Position numbers and translations under genes: made by a program. The notes under the pieces are model-generated. The model worked only from the letters and a program-made list of their open reading frames with translations. It was not told where the DNA came from and did no database searches. From positions 1-20,076 of the forward strand of contig DAOSPF010000061.1 of NCBI GenBank assembly GCA_035374585.1: DNA of 20,076 nt, written 5' to 3'. The DNA comes from JAKPQD01 sp029572965 (GTDB taxonomy: Bacteria; Bacteroidota; Bacteroidia; Bacteroidales; DTGW01). Positions 1 through 7,295 of this stretch are shown here, piece after piece (position 1 is the stretch's first letter; the number at the start of each line of letters is the position of its first letter).

Positions 1-259
1 AAAAAGTAATTATCCAAATTATACTAATTGCCAATCGAGAATTTTTTTTTATAGACATATTATTATTTTTTTAGTATTATTTCTCAAATCGATTAGCTAT
101 TATTGTACCTAATAATTCGCTGACAAACAAACAGAAAACAATCTTTACAGATAGCAAATTTTTATACTACTATCTTTAGTTAATTTTTCTGATAAAAAAC
201 CTAACGTAATGGTTAATAAGTATATAGCTTAATTTTTCATCAAAAAATGCACCTTTAAT

Positions 260-290
260 CAAAGCTTTTCGGCTTTGTTCTTTATTTTTC
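260..290 (+). terminator. Small hairpin followed by a T-rich tract, possible terminator
   Basis: CAAAGC (260-265) and GCTTTG (272-277) are perfectly complementary around a 6-nt loop, and the plus strand continues with a T-rich run to about 289. It has the form of a weak intrinsic terminator for plus-strand transcription, but no plus-strand gene is visible to its left in the window, so its owner is unknown. Confidence 0.3.
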
Positions 291-394
291 CTGATATTTA
301 AGGTCTCTCTTTTTTGTGGCAGCAGACTATTAGATTTATTAAATCCCTGTAACTTTCAAAGATAAAAGTTTTATAATGACATTACTGTTATTTA

Positions 395-455
395 TGTCAA
401 AAAAATACCTGTGAAATGAATTTGATTACATTAATACAAAAGGTTAATCAAATTC
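395..455 (-). terminator. Inverted repeat after cheW, possible operon terminator
   Basis: Bases 418-428 and 445-455 form an 11-bp perfect inverted repeat with a 16-nt spacer. On the minus strand it lies about 40 nt after the cheW stop and is followed, after roughly 12 nt, by a run of seven T (complement of 399-405). That is a loose intrinsic-terminator layout: the stem is AT-rich and the T-run is not adjacent. It could also be a protein-binding palindrome. Confidence 0.35.
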
Positions 456-493
456 CTCAAACTTAAATATTAGCAACGACTCTAAAAGTATTT

Positions 494-1000
494 TTATGCC
501 GTAGCTTCTTCTTTATTTTCAGCAAATGATTCTTTCAAAATACTCATATCTTCGGTCGAAAAAATCAAGTCCATATTAAGGATCATCACAAACTCTTCGT
601 TTATTTTGGCTACCCCTTCAATAAACTCAGTACGGTAACGGGTTCCAATACTTGGGGCAGGCTGAATGGCATTATCATCAATTTCTACCACTTCTTGTAC
701 GGAATCTACTAAAGCACCCACGTGGACAGATTCATTATTGAGAAGTATATCAAGTACCAAAATACAGGTATTGGGTGTATATACCGTTTCGGACATTTCA
801 AATTTGATGCGGGTATCCACAAGTGGCAAAACCGAACCTCTGAGGTTAATGACCCCTTTCATGTAAACCGGGGCTTTGGGCACTTTGGTTACTTTGGTCA
901 TTTCTAATATGTTCAACACTTTGCTTACATTAGTGGCAAAAAACTCGTCCCCAAGTTTAAAAGTCAAATACGAATTGATTTTTGATACTTTGTCAGTCAT
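494..1000 (-). CDS. cheW: CheW chemosensory coupling protein
   Basis: CheW couples receptors to the histidine kinase CheA in the cytoplasmic chemosensory array. The 168-aa product is a single CheW-like SH3-type double-barrel domain (about residues 8-150). The diagnostic stretch is INLRGSVLPLVD at 51-62, whose R54 matches the conserved receptor/CheA-contacting arginine of the family. A short acidic, alanine-ending tail (about 150-168) extends past the domain. The start codon overlaps the cheA stop as TAATG, so translation is probably coupled and the start is well fixed. It is the last gene of the minus-strand operon visible here; no receptor, cheR or cheB follows within the 493 nt to the window edge. 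Confidence 0.95.
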   Translation of the reverse strand: MTDKVSKINSYLTFKLGDEFFATNVSKVLNILEMTKVTKVPKAPVYMKGVINLRGSVLPLVDTRIKFEMSETVYTPNTCILVLDILLNNESVHVGALVDSVQEVVEIDDNAIQPAPSIGTRYRTEFIEGVAKINEEFVMILNMDLIFSTEDMSILKESFAENKEEATA

Positions 1001-3078
1001 TATTTTACTTCCTCCATTTTTGCAAATTTCTGTGAGAAAAATTTGATTGCTTTATTTGTATCTATCACAAGTGCAATAGTTCCATCCCCTAAAATTGTAG
1101 CGCCAGAAATTATTTCCTGATTTTTATAATATTTACCTAAAGGTTTCAATACTGCCTGATATTCGCCCACAACGCTATCAACAACAAGCCCGATACGTTT
1201 GTCTTCATATCTTACAATGATGATTTGTTCGCCCAGGGAAGTGTTTTCTTCAAGTTCAAATTCATTACGTAAGTAAAAGAATGGAATTTGCTCACCATCA
1301 AGGACTATCAGGTTATTAAATGTATTATACACCTTACTATGGTCAGCAGCATAGATTTTGTCCACCGAGGTAAGCGGGATAACATAGTAAACGTCATGTA
1401 TCTTGACCAAAAGACCATCAATGATAGACAAAGTTAAAGGTAACTTGATAGTGGTAACAGTTCCTTGTCCGGGTTTAGAATCAATTTCGACTTCACCCCT
1501 GATATCGGCAATTTTGCGTCTGACTACATCCATACCTACCCCGCGGCCAGAAACTTCAGTAATGTTAGTAGCTGTTGAAAAGCCAGGCATAAAGATAATG
1601 TCCAGAATTTCGCGGTTAGAAAGATTAGCATCAGCACTTATTATACCCTTAGAAATTGCTTTTTGTTTGATTTTTTCAACATCAATACCCGCCCCGTCAT
1701 CTGATACCTGAATATGGACGTTTGCCCCCGAATAAAAAGCTTTTAATAATATTGTCCCTTGCCGGGGTTTACCATTTTTTAAACGTATGGCAGGGGGTTC
1801 AATACCATGATCTAAACTATTTCTTAAAATATGGAGAAGAGGATCGGTAAGGTTTTCTATAATGGTTTTATCAAGCTCTGTTTCTGTCCCTTCGGCAATA
1901 AATTGTACTTCTTTGCTCAAATCCTGGGACAAATCACGTACCAACCGCTGAAAGCGGGTCATCAGGTTTTCAATAGGGATAAGCACAATACTAAACGCTG
2001 TATCCCGCAATTGACGTGAAAGTTTTTGGACATTCTCAGCAATGGCGATAAGTTCGGGATTATTATCCTGATCGGCATAAAGGCTAAGCCGGGCTTGAGT
2101 GGTAACCAGTTCGCTCACCAGGTTCATCAGGTTGTCGAGTTTTTCGGATGAAACACGGATACTCGAAATGGTATTACTTTTTGCGCTTACAACGTTTTTC
2201 TCAGAAGTTTTAACTGCAGTTCCGGACTCTTTGGCATCTTGAATCTCAGCAGAAGCCGAATATTGATGAAGCTGCAATACATCTGCTTCTTTTCCTTTGT
2301 TGTATTGAGCATGTATATTGTCAACAAATTCTTTATTCTTAAGCAGATTGGTGTCACTCAGTTTCTGAATATCAATCTTGCATTCATCTTCAACAAATAT
2401 AAAAACATCAGAAATGGCGTTTATGTTGCTTTTGGTAGCCAGATAAACTTCCCAATATATATAACAGCTTGTAGGTTTGTAATTATCGTAAGGGGGGATT
2501 TTGTCAAAATGGGGCAAAACAATGCATTCTCCCAAGGCGTGCAATTCATCTATGAGGTATAGCGGGTTTGTGCCATTGTCAAAAATGCTTTCGTTGGGCA
2601 AAAAGTGGATGTAAAAAGTATTGCACTGAGAATCCACATCTTTTGCCTGAGTTGCGGCAGAAATATCTTTTTTTGCTTCAGTATTTTGAGTTAAAGCAAC
2701 TTTTTCGTCAATAATTTTTTGAATCTGGTTTGATAATGCTGCATGTTGGTTTACAACAGTTTCATCCTCAACATTATCATCATTGAGCAGGTTTTTTAAA
2801 TGGTCAACAGACTGAAGGGTAACATCCAAAAGTTCTTTTGAAACGTACATCTGGCCATTTCTGACCAAGTCGTATACATTTTCTAAGTTATGGGTAAATT
2901 CACTGACCCTGTCAAAGCCAAACATAGCCCCTCCGCCTTTGAGTGAGTGCATGGCCCTGAACACCTTCTCTATCAGTTCTTTATTTTCGGGGTCGCGCTC
3001 GAGCACAAGCAACGCCTGCTCTATTTCGTTGATATGCTCATAAGCTTCTTCAATAAATTTTTTTCGGAAATTATCCAT
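1000..3078 (-). CDS. cheA: CheA sensor histidine kinase of a chemosensory system
   Basis: CheA autophosphorylates under receptor control and passes the phosphate to response regulators. The 692-aa protein has the expected order: Hpt domain P1 (about 1-105) with phospho-acceptor H44 in HSLKGGG; a linker; a separate folded segment at about 152-240 (from FYIHFLPN to IFVEDECKID) in the place of the CheY-binding P2 domain; P3 dimerisation (about 303-370, from SIRVSSEKLDNLMNLVSEL); P4 ATPase with N-box N420/H424, G1 DDGAGID (460-466) and G2 GRGVGMDVV (511-519); and P5, CheW-like (about 553-685). All catalytic motifs are intact. Both ends are TAATG overlaps, with cheY upstream and cheW downstream, which points to tight co-translation. 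The segment at 152-240 does not look like the E. coli P2 domain. Confidence 0.96.
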   Translation of the reverse strand: MDNFRKKFIEEAYEHINEIEQALLVLERDPENKELIEKVFRAMHSLKGGGAMFGFDRVSEFTHNLENVYDLVRNGQMYVSKELLDVTLQSVDHLKNLLNDDNVEDETVVNQHAALSNQIQKIIDEKVALTQNTEAKKDISAATQAKDVDSQCNTFYIHFLPNESIFDNGTNPLYLIDELHALGECIVLPHFDKIPPYDNYKPTSCYIYWEVYLATKSNINAISDVFIFVEDECKIDIQKLSDTNLLKNKEFVDNIHAQYNKGKEADVLQLHQYSASAEIQDAKESGTAVKTSEKNVVSAKSNTISSIRVSSEKLDNLMNLVSELVTTQARLSLYADQDNNPELIAIAENVQKLSRQLRDTAFSIVLIPIENLMTRFQRLVRDLSQDLSKEVQFIAEGTETELDKTIIENLTDPLLHILRNSLDHGIEPPAIRLKNGKPRQGTILLKAFYSGANVHIQVSDDGAGIDVEKIKQKAISKGIISADANLSNREILDIIFMPGFSTATNITEVSGRGVGMDVVRRKIADIRGEVEIDSKPGQGTVTTIKLPLTLSIIDGLLVKIHDVYYVIPLTSVDKIYAADHSKVYNTFNNLIVLDGEQIPFFYLRNEFELEENTSLGEQIIIVRYEDKRIGLVVDSVVGEYQAVLKPLGKYYKNQEIISGATILGDGTIALVIDTNKAIKFFSQKFAKMEEVK

Positions 3079-3443
3079 TAGCGTATTACTTTATTTATTG
3101 CAGCTATAAGTTTTGCCGGAACAAAAGGTTTGATTATCCAACCGGTAGCGCCGGCATCTTTTGCTTCCATTTTTTTGGCAGCTTGAGACTCGGTAGTAAG
3201 AAAAAGGATTGGGATACGTTGATATTTTTCCATCTTTCGGATTTCTTTTATCAATTCTATACCATCCATTACAGGCATGTGCAAGTCTGTAATTACAAGG
3301 TCGATTTCAGAGCCATCTAAAAATTTAAGGGCATCTTTTCCATCGACACCAACTAATACCTTATATCCTTCATTTTCCAAGGTAAAGCTTACTACTTCTC
3401 TAATGCTTTCTGAATCGTCAACTATTAAAATTGTTTTTGCCAT
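3078..3443 (-). CDS. cheY: CheY-type single-domain response regulator
   Basis: A 121-aa stand-alone receiver domain. The acidic pocket is D9/D10, the phospho-acceptor is D53 (in VITDLHMPVMDG), the switch Thr is at 83/84 (LFLTTES) and the conserved Lys is K105 (GWIIKPF). The GATGWIIKPF ending is typical of receivers encoded beside cheA. Its stop overlaps the cheA start by one base (TAATG), making it the most likely direct partner of this CheA. It has no output domain, so it presumably acts by binding a motor, gliding or signalling target. The exact target cannot be read from the sequence. Confidence 0.92.
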   Translation of the reverse strand: MAKTILIVDDSESIREVVSFTLENEGYKVLVGVDGKDALKFLDGSEIDLVITDLHMPVMDGIELIKEIRKMEKYQRIPILFLTTESQAAKKMEAKDAGATGWIIKPFVPAKLIAAINKVIR

Positions 3444-3469
3444 GGTAATGGTATTTGCTGTTAAAAATA

Positions 3470-3775
3470 TTAAGAATTTATTATTTTATCCAAACCGTTA
3501 TGGTTAATTATTGTTTTTATTTCGGGTTTTAAATCTAAGTTAAAACTAAGATTGTTGCCTAATTTTTGCTTTAGTGCATATAAAAATTGAATAGAACTCA
3601 AATCAAAACTTTCAATTTTTTTGAATTCTAAATGTAGCTCTTTGTTGTTGTCCAAAATGGTATCAATGTCTGCTTTTATTGTTTCGATGGTGTTTAATGA
3701 AAAATCTTTCTCGATAACAATAGTATGTTTTTTGTCGTTTGTAATAGTTTCTTTATTAGAACTTTTGGCTTTCAT
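3470..3775 (-). CDS. STAS-domain protein (anti-anti-sigma-like) in the chemosensory operon
   Basis: A 101-aa protein with a single STAS fold (about 15-100). The segment FDLSSIQFLYALK (57-69) matches the loop that carries the phosphorylatable Ser in SpoIIAA-like proteins and the corresponding loop of STAS proteins found next to cheA; the candidate acceptors are S60 and S61, after D58. STAS proteins of this kind are known in several chemosensory clusters, but their role is poorly defined. It lies 26 nt upstream of cheY and 19 nt downstream of the coiled-coil gene, so it is in the same transcript. No partner-switching kinase or PP2C phosphatase gene is in the window. The function beyond the domain is not known. 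Confidence 0.82.
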   Translation of the reverse strand: MKAKSSNKETITNDKKHTIVIEKDFSLNTIETIKADIDTILDNNKELHLEFKKIESFDLSSIQFLYALKQKLGNNLSFNLDLKPEIKTIINHNGLDKIINS

Positions 3776-3794
3776 TTTTTTATTTTAAAGTTAA

Positions 3795-5597
3795 TCAAAA
3801 TAATTCCAAATTATCATCGTCTTCTTCATTTTTTTCATTGGCCTGCTTTACAATCTCTTCCATGTCTCCTTCTGTAAGCTTTCCATTTTCAAGGTTTGAG
3901 ATTTGATCGTGGATATAATGCTCACTGGCCATTGTATATCTGGATTTTAAAAGTTTCAAATTTTCTTCTTTGCTGATTTTATTAAGCTCTCCTGAGCCAC
4001 TATTGAGACGGGCATTGAGCGTATTGAGCTCTTGGATTATTACTTCGCTGGACTTCTCGAAAAGCTCATAATACTTGATATTGTGCAGTGATTTTTTTAT
4101 GCTCTCGGAAACATTAAGGCTAATGTTTGTATTTACCGACAAGTATTCTTCAACTGTTTGGGCGCTTTTTTTGAGCAAATCAATCATTAGAGGCAAACTG
4201 TTGTTCATCTGGCCAAAGGCTTCAACAAGTTTGTCTTGTCCAAGGATACTTATATTTTCTGAAAGGCCAAGTTTTTGATTTAATTCTTTTGAAAGCGTTG
4301 AATATTTCTTGAATAAATCATCGGTTTCTTTTAGAACTTCTGATGCCTGGCTTAAATATTTATTGTTAATATTTATATTTTTTAATTCAACTTCAATATT
4401 GACCTTTTGCTGATGAATGTTCTGCATAACGGCATCTATCTCACCTTTGCGTTGCTTCAGTGTAGCTATCTTATCTTTTATAGCATCAAGCTGTTGGTTC
4501 ATCTGCCTGATATATTTCAGGGCATTGTTAAGCAATTCTACTATTGTATTTAGGTAAACATCTTTGGCGTGTTCAGATCTGCTTACAAAGTTATTGCAGG
4601 TGCTGCTTATAGTAATCATCTCATTTCCAAGAGTTTCGAGATTTTCCGAAATCTGGTTGATTGCTGCCTGATATTGGTTATTGGCATGTATGAGCTGAGC
4701 TGCCTGTAAACCTGCTACATCCCTGATTTTTATGTATATTTTTACCTTATTATGAAGCTGTATGACTTCGCTTTCATTGTTTTGAATGGACTTTAGCTCT
4801 TTTATAATATCTTTATGAGTATTCTGAATGTGTTCTATTTTTTGCCTTATAATATCATGATATTGCAGATTGGTAATGATATTGGCTATTTTACCGGAGT
4901 TTTTTTCATTCAGGCCTTTAAAGAAATCGATAAGCTGTGATGCTTCCTGGTTTTTTTTATTAAAAAGCTTTAAGCTTGAATCAATCTGATCATTGAGAAT
5001 TAACAGGGTACTGTATGTTTCTTTTTTTACCTTATCAAGAAAATTATTGCCTTCAGATGCCAATAAAGCAAATTCGCTAATTAGTTTTTCTGTTTGTAAA
5101 AAATCTTCTTTGATAAGATTTGAAAAGCTAACAATTTTTTTATCAAAAGCCCCTATATTTAGGCTTTCATTTTTATCAACATTGGCAAGCAATACATTTA
5201 CAGAAAGGATATTTTGCTTGTAACTTTGCTGAATGATAACGATTGACTCTACTTTGTTTTTTATTTTCTTAAGCTCAATATCAAAATTCTCGATATTTGA
5301 AGCAAAAGTATTTGATATTTGGTTGAAATTGTCTGCAATTTTCTTTAGTTCTGAAAAAGAACAGATTAAATTTCTGTCTGTTAATGCTTCAATAATTTCA
5401 TTTGCGTTGCCCGAAAGATTTTTTGACTCTTTATGGTAAACTTTGAAATGGTCGTTTAGTGTAAGAAAGTCGTCAGAAGAACATTGTAAAAGGTCAATGA
5501 TTTTATCATCTATCAATGAAAATGAAGCTATTGCCTCTTCGATAGTAATAGCATTTAAGAGGGTTTCTATGTAATTTTTATCTTCTAACTCCTTCAT
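3795..5597 (-). CDS. 600-aa soluble coiled-coil chemosensory protein with CheZ-like motif
   Basis: I do not recognise a named family with certainty. The product is almost wholly helical, rich in Asn, Lys, Glu and Ile, with no signal peptide, no transmembrane segment and no receptor hairpin-tip signature, so it is not an ordinary methyl-accepting protein. Residues 244-258 read LQYHDIIRQKIEHIQ; D248 and Q252 have the D-x-x-x-Q spacing of the catalytic pair of CheZ (D143/Q147 in QDLTGQ). A diverged copy, IKYYELFEK (507-515), has E511 and K515 at the equivalent places. Residues 553-561 (RYTMASEHY) are followed by an acidic linker, and the C-terminus ends DDDNLELF, similar in character to the CheY-binding C-terminal peptide of CheZ. 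It lies between a response regulator and STAS-cheY-cheA-cheW, a fitting place for a phospho-CheY phosphatase or sink. That role is inferred. Confidence 0.7.
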   Translation of the reverse strand: MKELEDKNYIETLLNAITIEEAIASFSLIDDKIIDLLQCSSDDFLTLNDHFKVYHKESKNLSGNANEIIEALTDRNLICSFSELKKIADNFNQISNTFASNIENFDIELKKIKNKVESIVIIQQSYKQNILSVNVLLANVDKNESLNIGAFDKKIVSFSNLIKEDFLQTEKLISEFALLASEGNNFLDKVKKETYSTLLILNDQIDSSLKLFNKKNQEASQLIDFFKGLNEKNSGKIANIITNLQYHDIIRQKIEHIQNTHKDIIKELKSIQNNESEVIQLHNKVKIYIKIRDVAGLQAAQLIHANNQYQAAINQISENLETLGNEMITISSTCNNFVSRSEHAKDVYLNTIVELLNNALKYIRQMNQQLDAIKDKIATLKQRKGEIDAVMQNIHQQKVNIEVELKNININNKYLSQASEVLKETDDLFKKYSTLSKELNQKLGLSENISILGQDKLVEAFGQMNNSLPLMIDLLKKSAQTVEEYLSVNTNISLNVSESIKKSLHNIKYYELFEKSSEVIIQELNTLNARLNSGSGELNKISKEENLKLLKSRYTMASEHYIHDQISNLENGKLTEGDMEEIVKQANEKNEEDDDNLELF

Positions 5598-5644
5598 TAT
5601 GCAAATAAAACAAAAGATTATATTAAAGTGTGAATGTACAAAAT

Positions 5645-6046
5645 TTATTTTTTAACAAAAATATTTTCAACCAATTCAAGTAGTTGGTGAATATCTATAG
5701 GCTTTTTAATAAACCCAACAGCTCCAAGTTCTTTGGTTTTATTAATAGTTTCAATATCTGTTAAAGCAGAAACTACAATAACAGGGATATCCTGAAAATT
5801 TTTATTTTCTTTTATTTCTTTCAAAAAGTCAAAGCCATTGATACGGGGCATGAGCAAATCTAACAATATGAGCTTGGGTTTGTGTTTGTCCATCAAAGCG
5901 TAAGCTTCTTTTACACTTAGTGCTGTAGCTATCTGATAACCTTTGTTATTCAAAACTGCCTCGATGAGTACAACGTTTGTGCTAGAGTCGTCGATAACAA
6001 GTATAGTATCTAATTGTTTCATTTTAAACAGATTTGGGTCATTCAT
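5645..6046 (-). CDS. Single-domain response regulator, first gene of the chemosensory operon
   Basis: A 133-aa receiver domain: acidic pocket D19/D20 (LVIDDSS), phospho-acceptor D63 (LLDLLMPRING), switch Ser S93 (VVSALTD) and Lys K114/K115 (GFIKKPID). It differs clearly from the CheY at 3078-3443 and is more like receivers of the PilH/DivK kind, though that comparison is only by eye. An internal ATG at residue 9 (position 6022) would give a more usual N-terminus; I kept the first ATG because nothing in the sequence decides. It is 47 nt upstream of the coiled-coil gene on the same strand, and a good promoter lies just upstream (6117-6149), so it probably heads the operon. Confidence 0.9.
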   Translation of the reverse strand: MNDPNLFKMKQLDTILVIDDSSTNVVLIEAVLNNKGYQIATALSVKEAYALMDKHKPKLILLDLLMPRINGFDFLKEIKENKNFQDIPVIVVSALTDIETINKTKELGAVGFIKKPIDIHQLLELVENIFVKK

Positions 6047-6116
6047 TAAAAAAGTCAGACTATTATAAAAAAACGTTATAGTAAATTTAATTTTTTTGCC
6101 ATCCGAAACCGAATGT

Positions 6117-6149
6117 CAAATATAATTATAAAAATGTTTAGCTATCAAA
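6117..6149 (-). promoter_or_regulatory. Bacteroidetes-type promoter for the chemosensory operon
   Basis: On the minus strand TTTG (complement of 6146-6149) is followed after 21 nt by TATATTTG (complement of 6117-6124). This fits the -33 TTTG and -7 TAnnTTTG consensus of the primary sigma factor in Bacteroidetes. The predicted transcript begins near 6110, giving a leader of about 60 nt before the ATG at 6046. No functional data can be seen. Confidence 0.65.
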
Positions 6150-6244
6150 ATTAGTATAAGCTTCATTTTTATAATATAAATAATGATTAATATCATCAAA
6201 AAAGATATTTTTATTTATCTTAGTAATAAATATCAAACTTAAAA

Positions 6245-6913
6245 ATGGCCATCAATAGTACAACAAAGGATATTTTTGATTTGCTTTCTGAGGCTGAGAA
6301 TAAAAAGCTGCAGTTGTGCAGTACTACAGTTCATTACAGAAAAGGAGATATTATTTTTATGCAAAAAACGCCGGCATCGCATGTTATGTTCATAAAATCG
6401 GGGCTTGTAAAAATATATCGTGAAGGGCGAATGAATAAAAGCGTAATTCTCAAACTTGCCATGCCAGGTTCTTTTATTGGATTGCTTTCGGTATTTGGCA
6501 GTGATGTCCACCAATACTCAGCCTCGACAATAGAACCCTGCGATATTCAAATTATTGAAGCAGGCTGTTTTTCAGAGATCATAGCATCTAATCCCAATGT
6601 TGCAAGAAAAATCATTGAGTTAATCAGTATAAAAGGGCTCGATTTGTTTGACAGGCTGATGAGCCAAACGCACAAGCAGCTTCCGGGGCGAATTGCCGAT
6701 GTATTGCTCTATTTTTCGGATAAAATATACAAAAGCCATCGATTTTCGTTCCCATTGACCCGGCGCGAACTGGCAGAGCTTGCCGGGACAACTAAGGAAA
6801 GTTTTATTCGTACACTAACAGAGTTTAAAAATGATAAAATTATTGAACTTGAAGGCTCTGAGGTAGAAATAAAAAGTATGAACCTTGTCCGGACGCTGAG
6901 TGAGCTTGGTTAA
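6245..6913 (+). CDS. Crp/Fnr-family transcriptional regulator
   Basis: A 222-aa regulator with an N-terminal cyclic-nucleotide-binding-type beta barrel (about 20-115), a long dimerisation helix (about 117-145) and a C-terminal winged helix-turn-helix. The recognition region LTRRELAELAGTTKESFIRTL (171-191) is a clear Crp-family HTH with the usual E-S-x-x-R pattern. The effector pocket lacks the Arg-Ser phosphate-binding signature of cAMP-binding members (the segment PGSFIGLLSVFGSDVHQ, 74-90, is altered), and the N-terminal cysteine cluster of Fnr is absent, so the signal is unknown. It is transcribed away from the chemosensory operon, from the opposite side of a 198-nt intergenic region, and may be translationally linked to the receiver gene that follows. 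Confidence 0.9.
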   Translation: MAINSTTKDIFDLLSEAENKKLQLCSTTVHYRKGDIIFMQKTPASHVMFIKSGLVKIYREGRMNKSVILKLAMPGSFIGLLSVFGSDVHQYSASTIEPCDIQIIEAGCFSEIIASNPNVARKIIELISIKGLDLFDRLMSQTHKQLPGRIADVLLYFSDKIYKSHRFSFPLTRRELAELAGTTKESFIRTLTEFKNDKIIELEGSEVEIKSMNLVRTLSELG

Positions 6914-6926
6914 AAAAGAAAACATT

Positions 6927-7295
6927 GTGAAAATATTAATTGTTGATGACATCGTTGTTAACCGCTATATCATAAAAGAGCTGCTTAAAAAAGCCGGATA
7001 TGCTGTAGTTGAAGCAAATAATGGCAAAGAAGCCATAGACCTTATATTGAAAGATGAAATCCGACTGATTTTTATGGATATTGAAATGCCTGTAATGAAT
7101 GGCATTGAAACTGTACATTATATTCGTACAACCATGAACATACCGAAGAATAAGATTAAAATATTTGCCCTTTCAGCCCACAACAAGGCACTTATTCATG
7201 AACAGTTTGACATGAGCGAATTTAATGGAGTACTGACGAAGCCATTGAACAAAGATAAAATTCTTGAAATAGCAAATAATGCTTTTGATTTTTAA
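6927..7295 (+). CDS. Single-domain response regulator following the Crp-like gene
   Basis: A stand-alone receiver domain: acidic pair in ILIVDD, phospho-acceptor Asp in IFMDIEMPVMNG (residue 51 from this start), switch Ser in FALSAH and Lys in LTKPLN. It resembles receivers normally found inside hybrid histidine kinases more than CheY. No ATG is available near the domain start. A GTG at 6927 gives the standard MKILIVDD beginning and a 13-nt gap after the upstream stop; a GTG at 6900 is also in frame and would overlap the Crp-like gene by 14 nt with nine extra residues. I prefer 6927. Co-transcription with the Crp-like gene is likely. No output domain or cognate kinase is visible. Confidence 0.85.
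   Translation: MKILIVDDIVVNRYIIKELLKKAGYAVVEANNGKEAIDLILKDEIRLIFMDIEMPVMNGIETVHYIRTTMNIPKNKIKIFALSAHNKALIHEQFDMSEFNGVLTKPLNKDKILEIANNAFDF

Larger units (their letters stand above)
1..493. other. Intergenic region downstream of the chemosensory operon, no gene seen
   Basis: This stretch is very AT-rich and frequent stops interrupt every frame, so I see no credible coding region. It is the 3' side of the minus-strand cheW gene and probably the flank of an unseen gene to the left. It holds two short inverted repeats: a 6-bp hairpin at 260-277 (CAAAGC/GCTTTG, followed on the plus strand by a T-rich tract) and an 11-bp perfect inverted repeat at 418-455, listed separately. A TATCTTTG motif on the minus strand at 357-364 resembles a Bacteroidetes -7 box but has no -33 partner at the right distance. 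Confidence 0.6.

Noticed and set aside
2239..2562. Plus-strand open frame of 107 codons inside cheA
   Set aside because: It lies wholly antisense to an intact conserved gene and its product has no recognisable motif. Similar antisense frames inside metH and the receptor gene were rejected for the same reason.
3795..5597. The 600-aa coiled-coil protein as a methyl-accepting chemotaxis receptor
   Set aside because: It has no transmembrane segment, no ligand-binding or HAMP region and no conserved receptor hairpin tip that binds CheA/CheW.
6202..6221. Inverted repeat AAGATA/TATCTT upstream of the Crp-like gene as an operator
   Set aside because: Six-base arms in a very AT-rich region are expected by chance and there is no second copy.
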